From Caldimonas tepidiphila (lineage in GTDB: Bacteria > Pseudomonadota > Gammaproteobacteria > Burkholderiales > Burkholderiaceae_C), in the NCBI RefSeq assembly GCF_003569765.1, contig NZ_QXMG01000001.1, positions 1 to 64,000 of the forward strand: 64,000 nt of DNA. The letters are read 5' to 3'. The first letter of the stretch is position 1. Every line of letters begins with the position of its first letter. The translations under genes were made by a program, and so were the position numbers. The notes beneath the pieces are model-generated. The model did not search any database, was not told the origin of the DNA, and worked only from the letters and a program-made list of their open reading frames with translations. This document shows, in pieces, positions 8,503 through 18,257 of the stretch.

Positions 8503-9705
8503 TCACTGCAGCGGCGCGCCCGCCTCGAACCAGCGCCCGATCAGCCGGCGCTCCTCGTCCGTCATCTGCGTCGCGTTGTTCAGCGGCATCAGCTTCAGCA
8601 CCACCGCCTGCTGGTGGATCGCCTGCGCTTGCCGGCCGATCAGCTCGGGCGTGTGCAGCGCGACGTTCTTGCTCTGCACCTGCGCGTTGTGACAGAGGGC
8701 GCAGCGCTGCTCGATCACCGCGCGCACCTCGGCGAAGGCCGGCGGCGCGACAGTCCCGGCAGCGGCACCGGCCGCACGGGGCGCGGGCGCGAGCCAGACC
8801 GCGACGCCGACCAGCAGCGCGACGCCCGCCAGCGCCCAGCCCCAGGGCGCCGGACGGCCGGCCACCGCGGTCTTGTGGCGCGCGACGAAGAAGTGCCGGA
8901 TCAGCGCGCCCGCGAGCATCAGCAGCACCAGCACCAGCCAGTTGTGCGGCGCCTGGTAGAGGAAGCCGTAGTGGTTCGAGATCATCGTGAACAGCACCGG
9001 CAGCGTGAAGTAGGTGTTGTGCACGCTGCGCTGCTTGCCGCGGCGGCCGTGCACCGGGTCGACCGGCTGGCCCGCCTTCATCTGCGCGATCACCTTGCGC
9101 TGGCCCGGGATGATCCAGAAGAACACGTTGGCGCTCATCGCGGTGGCCATCATCGCGCCGACGAGCAGGAAGGCGGCGCGCCCGGCGAAGAGCTGGCAGG
9201 CGAGCCAGGACGAGAACACCACCACGGCGAACACCAGCGCGCCGACGATGGCATCGCCGTTCTTCCTCTCGCCGAGGAAGCGGCAGATCGCGTCGTAGAC
9301 GAGCCAGAACGCGACGAGGAAGCCGAGCGCGGCATGCACGGCGGCGACCGGTGGCCAGTCGAACACGCTGCGGTCGACCAGGAAGCTGCCGGCCTGGAAC
9401 AGGTAGAGCACCGTGAACAGCGCGAAGCCGGTCAGCCAGGTCGAGTAGCTCTCCCAGTAGAACCAGTGCAGGTGCGCCGGCAGCTTCGGCGGCGCGCCGA
9501 GGTACTTGGTCGGGTGGTAGAAGCCGCCGCCGTGCACCGCCCACAGCTCGCCCCCGACGCCGCGCGTGCGCAGGGCCGGGTCCTCGGGCGGCGTGAGGCT
9601 GTTGTCGAGCCAGACGAAGTAGAAGGAAGAGCCGATCCACGCGATCGCGACGATCACGTGCGCCCAGCGCAGCAGCAGGTTGGCCCAGTCGAGCAGGTAG
9701 TCCAT
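8503..9705 (-). CDS. puuD: Urate hydroxylase PuuD (membrane, cytochrome c tail)
   Basis: A 400-residue membrane protein. The first 290 residues hold about eight helices with the family sequence MDYLLDWANLLLRWAHVIVAIAWIGSS and GGGFYHPTKY, followed by a C-terminal c-type cytochrome domain with a CALCH heme motif at about residue 345 and a methionine-rich distal region (LMPLNNATQM). PuuD oxidises urate to 5-hydroxyisourate and passes electrons to the respiratory chain. I start at the ATG at 9705, which directly precedes the conserved MDYLLDW; an earlier in-frame start adds an arginine-rich leader. It is divergent from an ABC importer and near deaminases, giving a purine-degradation setting. Confidence 0.9.
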   Translation of the reverse strand: MDYLLDWANLLLRWAHVIVAIAWIGSSFYFVWLDNSLTPPEDPALRTRGVGGELWAVHGGGFYHPTKYLGAPPKLPAHLHWFYWESYSTWLTGFALFTVLYLFQAGSFLVDRSVFDWPPVAAVHAALGFLVAFWLVYDAICRFLGERKNGDAIVGALVFAVVVFSSWLACQLFAGRAAFLLVGAMMATAMSANVFFWIIPGQRKVIAQMKAGQPVDPVHGRRGKQRSVHNTYFTLPVLFTMISNHYGFLYQAPHNWLVLVLLMLAGALIRHFFVARHKTAVAGRPAPWGWALAGVALLVGVAVWLAPAPRAAGAAAGTVAPPAFAEVRAVIEQRCALCHNAQVQSKNVALHTPELIGRQAQAIHQQAVVLKLMPLNNATQMTDEERRLIGRWFEAGAPLQ

Positions 9706-9833
9706 CGCGGGTTCCGGGGCGCGGCGGCGGCGCCGCGCCAAGCAAGACACCCCTTACCACGGCGGGCTCTGTAAGGAGGGGACATCGCAGACCGGGGCGA
9801 GGCGCATCCCGGGCACCGCGGCGACGTGGAGAG

Positions 9834-9845
9834 AAAGTGTATACA
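9834..9845 (+). repeat. Repeat AAAGTGTATACA, copy 1
   Basis: Contains the 8-base palindrome TGTATACA at 9838-9845, 133 bases before the puuD start. The same 12-mer recurs at 10135 in the same orientation, which is unlikely by chance in such GC-rich DNA. A GT-N2-AC palindrome core is typical of GntR-family operators, but no GntR regulator gene is adjacent in this window. Confidence 0.55.
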
Positions 9846-10134
9846 GATTCACAGCGCGGTAGTGCGCGAGCGCCCTGCCGAAGCGGGGAAGCAACTCCGA
9901 GAGCCTTCGGGCCTCCCCCTCCAGGACTCACAGGAAAGCCCCAAATCGGTGCGTCGCCTGCACAATATTTGTGCACAACTGGCCCGCCTATGAGCCGATC
10001 TGCAACAGATTGAACGAATTGCCGGAAGTTGTCTGCAAAGCCGCGGGGCTTGGCGCAGGAAGGAAGGTACGCTGCCGGGCAGGACCGCGGCAGGAGGTCA
10101 CGGCAGCGAGCACCTGCGGGGACAGCTGGCATGC

Positions 10135-10146
10135 AAAGTGTATACA
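10135..10146 (+). repeat. Repeat AAAGTGTATACA, copy 2
   Basis: Second copy of the 12-mer, with palindrome TGTATACA at 10139-10146. It ends 41 bases before the ABC receptor ATG, a typical place for a repressor site overlapping a promoter. The two copies are exactly 301 bases apart and flank the divergent control region. Confidence 0.55.
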
Positions 10147-10187
10147 CCGCCGCATCTGCCCGATCCCGAATAACGAAAGGACTCCCG

Positions 10188-11222
10188 ATGAACAAGCGCT
10201 CCCTCCTGAAAGCCGTCGCCGCGCTCGCCGCGGGTGCCGCGCTGGGCACCGCCCACGCGCAGGAAACCCCGATCCGATTCCAGCTCGACTGGCGCTTCGA
10301 GGGCCCGAGCGCCTTCTTCCTGCAGCCGGCCGCCAAGGGCTACTACAAGGCCGAGAAGCTCAACGTCACGATCGACGCCGGCAACGGCTCGGGCAACGCG
10401 GTCAACCGCGTCGCGTCCGGCACCTACGACATGGGCTTCGCGGACCTCGCGGCGCTGATGGAGTTCCACGCCAACAACCCGACCGCGCCGAACAAGCCCG
10501 TGGCGGTGATGATGGTCTACAACAACACGCCGGCGGCCGTGTTCTCGCTGAAGAAGACCGGCATCAAGAGCCCGGCGGACCTCGCCGGCAAGAAGCTCGG
10601 CGCGCCGGTGTTCGACGCCGGCCGCCGCGCCTTCCCCGTCTTCGCCAAGGCCAACAAGGTCGGCGACGTGACCTGGACCAGCATGGACCCGCCGCTGCGC
10701 GAGACGATGCTGATGCGCGGCGACGTCGACGCGATCACCGGCTTCTACTTCACGTCGCTGCTGAACCTCGAGGCGCGCGGCGTCAAGCCCGAGGACGTCA
10801 ACGTGATGCTCTACCCGCAGCACGGCGTCAAGTTCTACGGCAACGCGATCATCGTCTCCGAGGACTTCCTGAAGAAGAACCCGGAGGCGGTGCGCGGCTT
10901 CCTGCGCGCCTTCACGAAGGGCGCCAAGGAGGTGATGGCCGACCCGAAGGGCGTGATCGCGGTGGTCAAGGAGCGTGACGGCCTCGTCAACGCCGCGCTC
11001 GAGGAGCGCCGCCTGCGGCTGTCGATCGACTCGGCCATCGCCACGGCCGACGCGCGCAGCGAGGGCTTCGGCAACGTCAGCGCGCCGCGCCTGGCGCTGA
11101 TGGCGAGCCAGGTGGCCGACGCCTACGCGACCAAGGGCCGCGTCGACCCGGCGGCGATCTGGAACGGCAGCTTCCTGCCGACTGCCGCCGAGCGCAACGT
11201 GCTGCCCGCAGCGCGCCCCTGA
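10188..11222 (+). CDS. ABC importer substrate-binding protein (NMT1/SsuA type)
   Basis: A 344-residue periplasmic receptor with a signal peptide (MNKRSLLKAVAALAAGAALGTAHA, cleavage after AHA). The mature part resembles the NMT1/THI5-like and SsuA/TauA receptor families: FQLDWRFEGPSAFFLQPAAKGYYKAEKL, then the GSGNAVNRVASG ligand-loop pattern. These importers carry sulfonates, nitrate, pyrimidines or related heterocycles. ATG at 10188 follows AAAGGA at good spacing and starts the signal peptide. Adjacent puuD and the deaminases suggest a purine or nucleobase-like substrate; that is contextual. It is the first gene of a receptor-ATPase-permease operon. Confidence 0.85.
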   Translation: MNKRSLLKAVAALAAGAALGTAHAQETPIRFQLDWRFEGPSAFFLQPAAKGYYKAEKLNVTIDAGNGSGNAVNRVASGTYDMGFADLAALMEFHANNPTAPNKPVAVMMVYNNTPAAVFSLKKTGIKSPADLAGKKLGAPVFDAGRRAFPVFAKANKVGDVTWTSMDPPLRETMLMRGDVDAITGFYFTSLLNLEARGVKPEDVNVMLYPQHGVKFYGNAIIVSEDFLKKNPEAVRGFLRAFTKGAKEVMADPKGVIAVVKERDGLVNAALEERRLRLSIDSAIATADARSEGFGNVSAPRLALMASQVADAYATKGRVDPAAIWNGSFLPTAAERNVLPAARP

Positions 11223-11233
11223 GCGCGCCCGGC

Positions 11234-11253
11234 GCCGCCCCCGCGGGGGCGGC
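11234..11253 (+). repeat. Perfect GC palindrome after receptor gene
   Basis: A perfect 20-base palindrome (GCCGCCCCC, centre GC, GGGGGCGGC) starts 11 bases after the receptor stop codon and precedes the ATPase gene. It should form a very stable hairpin without a U-tract. Such intra-operon stems commonly protect the receptor mRNA or attenuate transcription so that receptor exceeds membrane components. Confidence 0.6.
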
Positions 11254-11335
11254 GGCCCGCCCGCCGCCCGCCCCCGCCTGCAGTACCCCAACCCCGAACC
11301 GCCTCGCCCGCACGGCGGGCGGTCAAGCCCACGCC

Positions 11336-12147
<812 letters not shown>

Positions 12148-12151
<4 letters not shown>

Positions 12152-12918
12152 CGAAGAACAAGCAGATGGAGCGCTGGTCGCCGTGGCTGCTGCTGCTGGC
12201 GATCCTCGCGGTCTGGCAGGCGGTGTGCAGCGGCTTCGGCGTCTCGGAGTTCATCTTCCCGAGCCCGCTGCGCATCTGGGAGCAGTTCCTCGAGTACCGC
12301 GGCGAGATCCTCAAGCACTCCTGGCGCACCTTCTGGGTGACGATGCTCGGCTTCGGCCTGGCGATCGTCGTCGGCGTGCTGCTCGGCTTCGTCGTCGGCA
12401 GCTCGCGGCTCGCCTACGCGGCGATGTACCCGCTGATGACCGGCTTCAACGCGCTGCCCAAGGCCGCCTTCGTGCCGATCCTCGTCGTGTGGTTCGGCAT
12501 CGGCGCCGGCCCGGCGGTGCTGACCGCCTTCCTGATCTCCTTCTTCCCGATCACGGTCAACATCGCCACGGGCCTCGCGACGCTCGAGCCCGAGCTCGAG
12601 GACGTGCTGCGCGTGCTGGGCGCGCGCCGCTGGGACGTGCTGATGAAGGTCGGCCTGCCACGCTCGATGCCGCACTTCTACGGCTCGCTGAAGGTCGCGA
12701 TCACGCTCGCCTTCGTCGGCACCACCGTCTCCGAGATGAACGCCTCCAACGAGGGCATCGGCTACCTGCTGGTGTCGGCGGGCTCGTCGATGCAGATGGG
12801 CCTGGCCTTCGCCGGGCTGGTGGCGGTGGGCATCATGGCGATGGCGATGTACGAGTTCTTCGCGCTCGTCGAGAAGCGCACCACCGCCTGGGCGCACCGC
12901 GGCTCGCAGGCCGCCTGA
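12148..12918 (+). CDS. ABC importer permease (NitT/TauT type)
   Basis: A 256-residue permease with about six membrane helices. The cytoplasmic coupling motif is seen as LEDVLRVLGARRWDVLMKVGLPRSMPHFYGSLKVA (about residues 150-184), equivalent to the EAA loop of importers in the SsuC/TauC group. It starts with ATG inside the ATPase stop (ATGA) and ends the operon, which closes at a strong hairpin. It would form the homodimeric channel paired with the adjacent ATPase and receptor. Substrate is inferred from context only: nucleobase-like compounds are the best guess. Confidence 0.9.
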
Positions 12919-12950
12919 AGCCGCCGCAAGCCCCCCGCTGCCGGCGGGCA

Positions 12951-12986
12951 CCGCGTCCGCCACCGAGAATGGGGCGGCGGACGCGG
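12951..12986 (+). terminator. Hairpin after ABC importer operon
   Basis: An 11-base-pair perfect stem (CCGCGTCCGCC pairing with GGCGGACGCGG) with a 14-base loop begins 33 bases after the permease stop. There is no T-run, so it may work with Rho or mainly stabilise the 3' end. It separates the importer from the diguanylate cyclase gene. Confidence 0.6.
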
Positions 12987-13110
12987 GCGCGGAACTTGCC
13001 CGCGCGAACCGGAGGGGAGGCTTCAGGATGAGGTGGCGCAACGAGCACGAATGCCGGGATCGACCGGCCGGCGATCGCCGTCACCCGGGCCTGTCGACAC
13101 GGCGAGGCCG

Positions 13111-14490
13111 ATGAAGCCGGTCGGGACCTGGCTCGCCGAGGAGCCGGTGGTCGGCCCGGTGCAGCGCGGGCTCGCCACCATCCTGTGCGCGGTGCTGCTG
13201 CTGTCGGCGGCCTTCCTGACGCCGCACGCCGACCGGCCGCTGCCGCCGCTGCCGGGCTACATGACCGCCTTCTGCGCGGCGATGCTGGTGACCAACCTGC
13301 TGCTGGCCCTGCTGCTCTACAGCCGCGGCCACACCGAGGAGGACCCGGCCACGGTGCAGCTCGGCAGCGCCTACTTCTTCGTCGCGGCGATCTTCCTGCC
13401 GCTGGCGGCGGTGTTCCCGGACGCGATCGTGAACGGCTCGCTGCTCGGCACGCCGGCGAGCGCGGTCTGGGTCTGGTCGTTCTGGCACGCGGGCTTCGGG
13501 CTGGCGATCCTGCGCTATGCGCTGCGCGTGCGCCAGCCGCGCGGCGGCCCGACGCGGCTCGGGCGCGAGGTGCTCGCGGTGCTCGTGCTGGTCGCGCTGG
13601 CCACCGCGCTGTCGACGGTCTGGATGGAGCTGCTGCCGCCGGTGTTCGTCAACGGCCGCACCTTCTTCTCCGGTCCCGTCGAAGCGCTGCCCTGGGTGCT
13701 GCTGCTAATCGACGTGATTGCGCTGCTCGCCGTGGCGCGGCTGAAGGACCCGACGCCCGAGCAGCTCTGGCTCACCGTCGGCATGGCGGCCGCCTGCTTC
13801 GACGTCTGGCTCACCTTTCTCGGCAGCGACCGCTTCTCCCTCGGCTGGTACGTGGCCAAGCAGGGCAGCCTGTTCACGACGATGGCGGTGCTGCTGTCCT
13901 TCCTGCATGCGCTGGCGGTGCTCTACCGCCGGGTCTCGACCGCCAACCTGCTGCTCGCGCGCCTGGTCAACCAGGACGGGCTGACCGGCCTCGCCAACCG
14001 GCGCCGCTTCGATGAGGCGCTGGAGAACGAGTGGCGGCGCGCGCGGCGCGAGCGCCGCCCGCTGTCGCTGCTGATGCTCGACGTGGACCTGTTCAAGCGC
14101 TACAACGACCGCTACGGCCACCTCGGCGGCGACGAGTGCCTGAAGACGGTGGCCGAGGTGATCGCGCACTGCGTGCACCGGCCGGCCGACGTCGCGGCGC
14201 GCTACGGCGGCGAGGAGTTCGCGGTGATCCTGCCCGGCACGCCGCTGGCCGGCGCCTTCGAGCTCGCGCACCGCATCCGCGAGCGGCTGGCCGCCCAGGC
14301 CCTCCCGCATGCCGACGCGCCGCTCGGCCGCGTGACGGTGAGCATCGGCGTCGCGAGCCTGGTGCCGACCGGGCAGGACGCCGAGCAGCTGGTGCGGCTC
14401 GCGGACGCGGCGCTCTACCGCGCCAAGGCCGAGGGGCGCGACCGCGTGTGCGGCTCCGACCGCGCGAGCCCGGCGGCGCAATCGGCCTGA
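13111..14490 (+). CDS. Membrane diguanylate cyclase (MASE4-like sensor + GGDEF)
   Basis: About 459 residues. The first 270 hold seven or eight helices with the sequence ADRPLPPLPGYMTAFCAAMLVTN, characteristic of the MASE4 membrane sensor domain. The C-terminal GGDEF domain carries DVDLFKRYNDRYGH and an active-site GGEEF at residues 366-370. An RxxD inhibitory site (RPAD) lies exactly five residues before GGEEF. The protein should make cyclic di-GMP and be product-inhibited. Start: ATG at 13111 precedes the first helix; a GTG at 13033 in frame would add 26 unlikely residues. Its place between a purine importer and purine deaminases may be chance or may link signalling to nutrient sensing. Confidence 0.85.
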   Translation: MKPVGTWLAEEPVVGPVQRGLATILCAVLLLSAAFLTPHADRPLPPLPGYMTAFCAAMLVTNLLLALLLYSRGHTEEDPATVQLGSAYFFVAAIFLPLAAVFPDAIVNGSLLGTPASAVWVWSFWHAGFGLAILRYALRVRQPRGGPTRLGREVLAVLVLVALATALSTVWMELLPPVFVNGRTFFSGPVEALPWVLLLIDVIALLAVARLKDPTPEQLWLTVGMAAACFDVWLTFLGSDRFSLGWYVAKQGSLFTTMAVLLSFLHALAVLYRRVSTANLLLARLVNQDGLTGLANRRRFDEALENEWRRARRERRPLSLLMLDVDLFKRYNDRYGHLGGDECLKTVAEVIAHCVHRPADVAARYGGEEFAVILPGTPLAGAFELAHRIRERLAAQALPHADAPLGRVTVSIGVASLVPTGQDAEQLVRLADAALYRAKAEGRDRVCGSDRASPAAQSA

Positions 14491-14576
14491 GAAGACGTGC
14501 GCGACCGCCCTGCCGGGCCGACAATCCGTGCAAGGTCCGGGCCAGGGGGCCCGCCACCTCCCGGGACACGACCGCC

Positions 14577-15983
14577 ATGACCTCCGACACCTCCGCCCTG
14601 CTGATCCGCAACGCCGCGGCCCTCGTCACCGGCCTGCCCGGCGCCGCGATGCGCCACGACGTCGCCGCCCTTGGCGGCGACCTCCGCATCCGCGCGGGCA
14701 GCATCGAGGCCATCGGCCGGCTCGCGCCGCAGGCGGGCGAGCGCGTGATCGACGCGAGCGACTGCGTCGTGATGCCGGGCTGGGTCAACACCCACCACCA
14801 CCTGTTCCAGAGCCTGCTCAAGGGCATCCCGGCCGGCATCGACCAGCCGCTGCCGGGCTGGCTCGCGGCGGTGCCCGACACCTTCCGGCGGCATTTCGAC
14901 CAGGAGGCGCTGCTGCGGCTGGCGGCGCGCGTCGGCCTGGTCGAGCTGCTGCTGTCGGGCTGCACCACCGTCGCCGACCACCAGTACCACTACGGCCCGG
15001 GCCTGCCCTTCGACGTCTCGGCGGCGCTGTTCGACGAGGCCGCTCGGCTCGGCCTGCGCCTCGTGCTGTGCCGTGGCACGCAGACGCGGCGCGAGGACGA
15101 AGTCGAGGCGGCCGACACGCCGCCCGCCTGCCGGCCCGAGACGCTGGATCAGTTCCTCGCCTCGCTGGAGCACGACGTGCGGCGCTTCCACGACCCCGCG
15201 CCGCGCGCGATGCGGCGGCTGGTGAGCGCGCCCACCACGCCGAACTGGTCGGTGCCCAAGGAGCACCTGAAGCCGATCGCGCGCGAGGCGCGGCGCCTCG
15301 GGCTGCGGCTGCACAGTCACCTGTCGGAGACGGCCGACTACGTGAAGTGGGCGCGCGAGGTCCACGGCTGCACGCCGCTGGAGTTCGTCGAGCGCCACGA
15401 ATGGGTCGGCCCGGACGTCTGGTACGCGCACATGGTGCACCTGAGCGACGCGGAGATCGCGCGCTGCGCCGAGACCGGCACCGGCACCGCGCACTGCCCG
15501 CAGAGCAACGCGCGGCTCGGCTCGGGCGTCGCGCCGGTGCCCAGGCTGCTCGCCGCCGGCGCGCCGGTGTCGCTGGCGGTGGACGGCGCGGCGTCGAACG
15601 AGGCGGCCGACATGCTCAGCGAGGCACATGCCGCCTGGCTCGTGCACCGAGCGGTCGGCGGCGCGGGCGCCATCACGGCCGAGCAGGTGATCGGCATCGG
15701 CACCGCCGGCGGCGGCCGCATGCTGGGGCTCGACGTCGGCACGCTCGCGCCCGGGGCGGCCGCCGACCTCGCGATCTACCGGCTCGACCGCCCGGGCCAT
15801 TTCGGCCTGCACGACCCGGCGATGGCGCCAGTGCTCACGGGCGCCGCCACCCGCGTGCAGACCGTCGTCGTGCAGGGCCGCGTCGTGGTCGACGGCGGCG
15901 CGATCCCCGGGCTGGATCTGGACGAGCTGCGCCGCGACGCGGCGCGGGCGGTGCGGGCGCTGCAGGCGGCCGCCCGGACGTGA
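14577..15983 (+). CDS. Amidohydrolase, 8-oxoguanine deaminase-like
   Basis: A 468-residue metal-dependent amidohydrolase with the metal motif NTHHH (H73-H75 region), a second His cluster RLHSHLSETADYV, a catalytic HxD-type region (TAHCPQSNARLGSG) and the metal aspartate in AVDGAASNEA. The SETADYVKWAREVHG segment and the HHHLFQSLLKG N-terminus are typical of the AtzA/TrzN/8-oxoguanine deaminase group. It likely converts 8-oxoguanine to urate with release of ammonia, which would feed PuuD. Related enzymes act on guanine, triazines or isoxanthopterin, so the exact purine is not certain. It is followed 53 bases later by a nucleoside deaminase gene, probably in one transcript. Confidence 0.82.
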   Translation: MTSDTSALLIRNAAALVTGLPGAAMRHDVAALGGDLRIRAGSIEAIGRLAPQAGERVIDASDCVVMPGWVNTHHHLFQSLLKGIPAGIDQPLPGWLAAVPDTFRRHFDQEALLRLAARVGLVELLLSGCTTVADHQYHYGPGLPFDVSAALFDEAARLGLRLVLCRGTQTRREDEVEAADTPPACRPETLDQFLASLEHDVRRFHDPAPRAMRRLVSAPTTPNWSVPKEHLKPIAREARRLGLRLHSHLSETADYVKWAREVHGCTPLEFVERHEWVGPDVWYAHMVHLSDAEIARCAETGTGTAHCPQSNARLGSGVAPVPRLLAAGAPVSLAVDGAASNEAADMLSEAHAAWLVHRAVGGAGAITAEQVIGIGTAGGGRMLGLDVGTLAPGAAADLAIYRLDRPGHFGLHDPAMAPVLTGAATRVQTVVVQGRVVVDGGAIPGLDLDELRRDAARAVRALQAAART

Positions 15984-16036
15984 ACGCGCCCCCGCCGCCC
16001 TGCCCTCCCTCCACCGGACACGAAGAGGACCTCCCG

Positions 16037-16534
16037 ATGAGCTTCCGCCACCCCGACCCGACGCCCGCGCAGATGCAGCGCCTGCTGCGCCGCGCCAACG
16101 AGGTCGCGCGCCGCGCGATGTCGCTCGGCCGCCATCCCTTCGGCGCGATCCTGGTCGCGCCGGACCACGAGACGGTGCTCGCCGAGCAGGGCAACGTGGA
16201 CAGCGTCAACCACGCCGAGGCGGTGCTGGCGCGCAACGCGGTGTCGAACCACGGCGCCGACTTCCTGTGGGACTGCACGCTCGTCACGACGGTCGAGCCC
16301 TGCTGCATGTGCGCCGGCACCCAGTACTGGGCGCACATCGGGCGGCTGGTCTACGGCATGAGCGAGCGGCGGCTGCTCGAGCTCACCGGCAACCACGCCG
16401 AGAACCCGACGCTCGACCTGCCCTGCCGCGAGGTGTTCGCGCGCGGCCAGAAGGCGGTGCGCGTCTGGGGACCGGTGAGCGAGGTCGAGGACGAGATCGC
16501 CGCGCTGCACCGCGACTTCTGGCGCACGCGCTGA
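16037..16534 (+). CDS. Cytidine/nucleoside deaminase family protein
   Basis: A 165-residue zinc deaminase of the CDA fold. The catalytic HAE is at residues 59-61 and the zinc-binding PCxxC at 88-92 (PCCMC). The sequence differs from TadA tRNA deaminases in the substrate loop (GTQYWAHIGRLVYGMSERRLLELTG) and resembles guanine/nucleoside deaminase-like proteins. Located right after the amidohydrolase, it probably deaminates a purine or pyrimidine base, completing nitrogen release in this cluster. ATG at 16037 follows a GAGGACC purine patch. Exact substrate unknown. Confidence 0.8.
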   Translation: MSFRHPDPTPAQMQRLLRRANEVARRAMSLGRHPFGAILVAPDHETVLAEQGNVDSVNHAEAVLARNAVSNHGADFLWDCTLVTTVEPCCMCAGTQYWAHIGRLVYGMSERRLLELTGNHAENPTLDLPCREVFARGQKAVRVWGPVSEVEDEIAALHRDFWRTR

Positions 16535-16568
16535 TCCGCCAGGAAGCGCGGCGCGCACGGCCGCCGGC

Positions 16569-17231
16569 TCAGCCCTTCTTCTGCGGCAGCTCGCGGCCTT
16601 CCCGCAGCGTCCAGACGACGAGCTGCGGGATCAGCACGCTCAGCGCGTGCTCGAAGGCCGGCAGCGCGGCCTGCGCCGTCTCGCCGAGCGCCGGCACCTC
16701 GACCACGAAGGGCTGGGCGTCGAGCACGCGGCCGCTGCGCGGGTCGAGCAGCCGGGCATGCAGCCGGACCGCGGCGCGCGCGGCGCCTCCGGCGTTCTCG
16801 ATCTGGAAGTCGTGCAGGTCCATCGCCAGCGCGACGTCCGGGCTCAGCCCGGACGCGGGCGTGCCGACACCGATGATGCGCCCCGAGTTCTCGAAGCCGC
16901 GCACCACCAGGCTGCGCAGCAGCAGCGGCACCGGCTCGGGCCAGCGCGCATCCGGGTAGACCTTCACCACTCCCGCGACCGGCATCACCGCGATGTGCGT
17001 GCTGTCGAGCAGGTCGCTGGCCGAGGGCGTGTCCACCATCAGCTGCCAGCGCACCGGCGCCCCGGAGATCGCCGGCAGCACCGGCCGCGGCTGCAGCACC
17101 GCGAAAGGCTGGCGGCCGAGCGCCTGGCAGCCGCCGAGCGCGGCGAGCGGCAGCAGCGCGAGCGCGCCCGCCAGCCGGCGGCGCGTCGGCGCGGGACGGC
17201 TCGCCGCATTCCCGAAAGTCCTTGTCGTCAT
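16569..17231 (-). CDS. ABC-type transport auxiliary lipoprotein (PqiC/ABC_trans_aux)
   Basis: A 220-residue lipoprotein. The N-terminus has a twin-arginine-free basic stretch, a hydrophobic core (LAGALALLPLAALGG) and a lipobox ending in Cys at about residue 36 (ALGGC). The body matches the DUF330/PqiC family: YVLQPRP-like start (FAVLQPRPVLP), LMVDTPSASDLLDSTHIAV and a C-terminal EHALSVLIPQL helix. These outer-membrane or periplasmic lipoproteins serve MCE transporters. It is the last gene of the MCE operon (permease, ATPase, MCE protein, lipoprotein). ATG at 17231 is chosen because it begins the signal sequence. Confidence 0.85.
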   Translation of the reverse strand: MTTRTFGNAASRPAPTRRRLAGALALLPLAALGGCQALGRQPFAVLQPRPVLPAISGAPVRWQLMVDTPSASDLLDSTHIAVMPVAGVVKVYPDARWPEPVPLLLRSLVVRGFENSGRIIGVGTPASGLSPDVALAMDLHDFQIENAGGAARAAVRLHARLLDPRSGRVLDAQPFVVEVPALGETAQAALPAFEHALSVLIPQLVVWTLREGRELPQKKG

Positions 17232-17310
17232 CGTCTCAGGCCCTCCTTGCCCGCACATCGACCGCCGCGGCCCGTCCTGGCGCATGCGTCGGCATGTCTC
17301 CTCTTCTCGC

Positions 17311-18255
17311 TCATTTGGGTCGGTACTCCTCCGGCCGGTCGCGGCCGAACAGCAGGTTGTCCGAGGCGCTGAGCCGGTCGCCCAGCTGGCGCACCACGCG
17401 CATCGTGTCGCGCAACTCGGACATCGCCGGCCCGAGCTGCCGCAGCCCCTGCTGCGCGGCGCTGTCGATCGCCCCGCGATTGTTCTCGATCAGCTGCTCG
17501 GCGGACGCCGCGACGCGCTCGAGCGAGGCCACCGAGCGCTCGGTGGTCGCCACGAGCCGCGTGATGTCCTCGCGCAGCAGCCGGTCGGTGGTGCCGGTGA
17601 TGCGGTTGAGCGTCGCGAGCGTGGTGCGCATCTCGGCGGTCGCCGCCGAGAGCTGGCGCATCGTGGCGCCGAGCTCGTCGCGCTCGCCGGCCACCGTCGA
17701 CGCCACCGCCTCGACATGCTCGAGCGTGCGCGAGACGCGATCCACGTTCTCGCGCGACAGCAGCTCGCCCAGCCGCAGCAGCGCCTGGTTGACGCTCAGC
17801 GCGATGTCCTCGCCCGAGTTCAGCAGCTTCGACAGCGCCGACGGGTCGGCGACGATCACCGGCACCTCCTTGGGGCTGCGGGCGGCCAGCAGCGGGCTCT
17901 GCGGCGAGCCGCCGGTGAGCTGGATGAAGGCGACGCCGGTGACGCCGAGCAGCGCCAGCCGTGCGCGCGTGTCGGTCTTGACCGGCGTGTCGCCGTCGAG
18001 GCGCACGCGCGCGACCACCTTGCGCGGGTCGTCCGCGGCGAGCTTCAGGCCCTCGACCTCGCCGACGGTGATGCCGTTGTACTGGACCATGCCGCCCCTG
18101 GACAGGCCGGTGACCGCCTCGGTGAACACGACGTCGTAGTGGTCGAAGCCGCGGTCGGCGTAGGCGCGCGTCAGCCACAGCACGAAGCCGAGGGCGAGCA
18201 CCGCCACGCCGAGCGCGAAGGCGCCGATCACGACATGGTGGGCGCGTGTTTCCAT
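17311..18255 (-). CDS. MCE-domain protein (MlaD-like)
   Basis: A 314-residue inner-membrane-anchored periplasmic protein with one N-terminal helix (about 8-30), an MCE domain (about 38-120, with GLSRGGMVQYNGITVGEV and TPVKTDTRARLALLGVTGVAFIQLTGG), and a long helical C-terminal region (150-300) rich in coiled-coil heptads. MCE proteins form hexameric rings that pass lipids between membranes. The long helical tail resembles PqiB/YebT- or Mycobacterium-like needle extensions more than short MlaD, so a lipid tunnel is likely. It starts two bases after the ATPase stop and its lipoprotein partner follows. Confidence 0.9.
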   Translation of the reverse strand: METRAHHVVIGAFALGVAVLALGFVLWLTRAYADRGFDHYDVVFTEAVTGLSRGGMVQYNGITVGEVEGLKLAADDPRKVVARVRLDGDTPVKTDTRARLALLGVTGVAFIQLTGGSPQSPLLAARSPKEVPVIVADPSALSKLLNSGEDIALSVNQALLRLGELLSRENVDRVSRTLEHVEAVASTVAGERDELGATMRQLSAATAEMRTTLATLNRITGTTDRLLREDITRLVATTERSVASLERVAASAEQLIENNRGAIDSAAQQGLRQLGPAMSELRDTMRVVRQLGDRLSASDNLLFGRDRPEEYRPK

Positions 18256-18257
18256 GC

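Larger units (their letters stand above)
9706..10187. promoter_or_regulatory. Divergent control region, puuD / ABC importer
   Basis: This 482-base non-coding stretch separates puuD (leftward) from the ABC importer operon (rightward). It holds two copies of AAAGTGTATACA, a TTGTGCACAA palindrome (9969-9978), and an inverted repeat CCTTAC-N13-GTAAGG (9752-9776) close to puuD. I see no convincing open reading frame in it. The AT-rich patch around 9960-9975 is a likely promoter area. The size and the repeated palindromes suggest joint control by a small-molecule-responsive repressor. Confidence 0.6.

Noticed and set aside
9752-9776. CCTTAC-N13-GTAAGG inverted repeat near puuD as a firm operator
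   Set aside because: Short arms and a long spacer; it occurs only once here, so I note it in the control region but do not claim a site.
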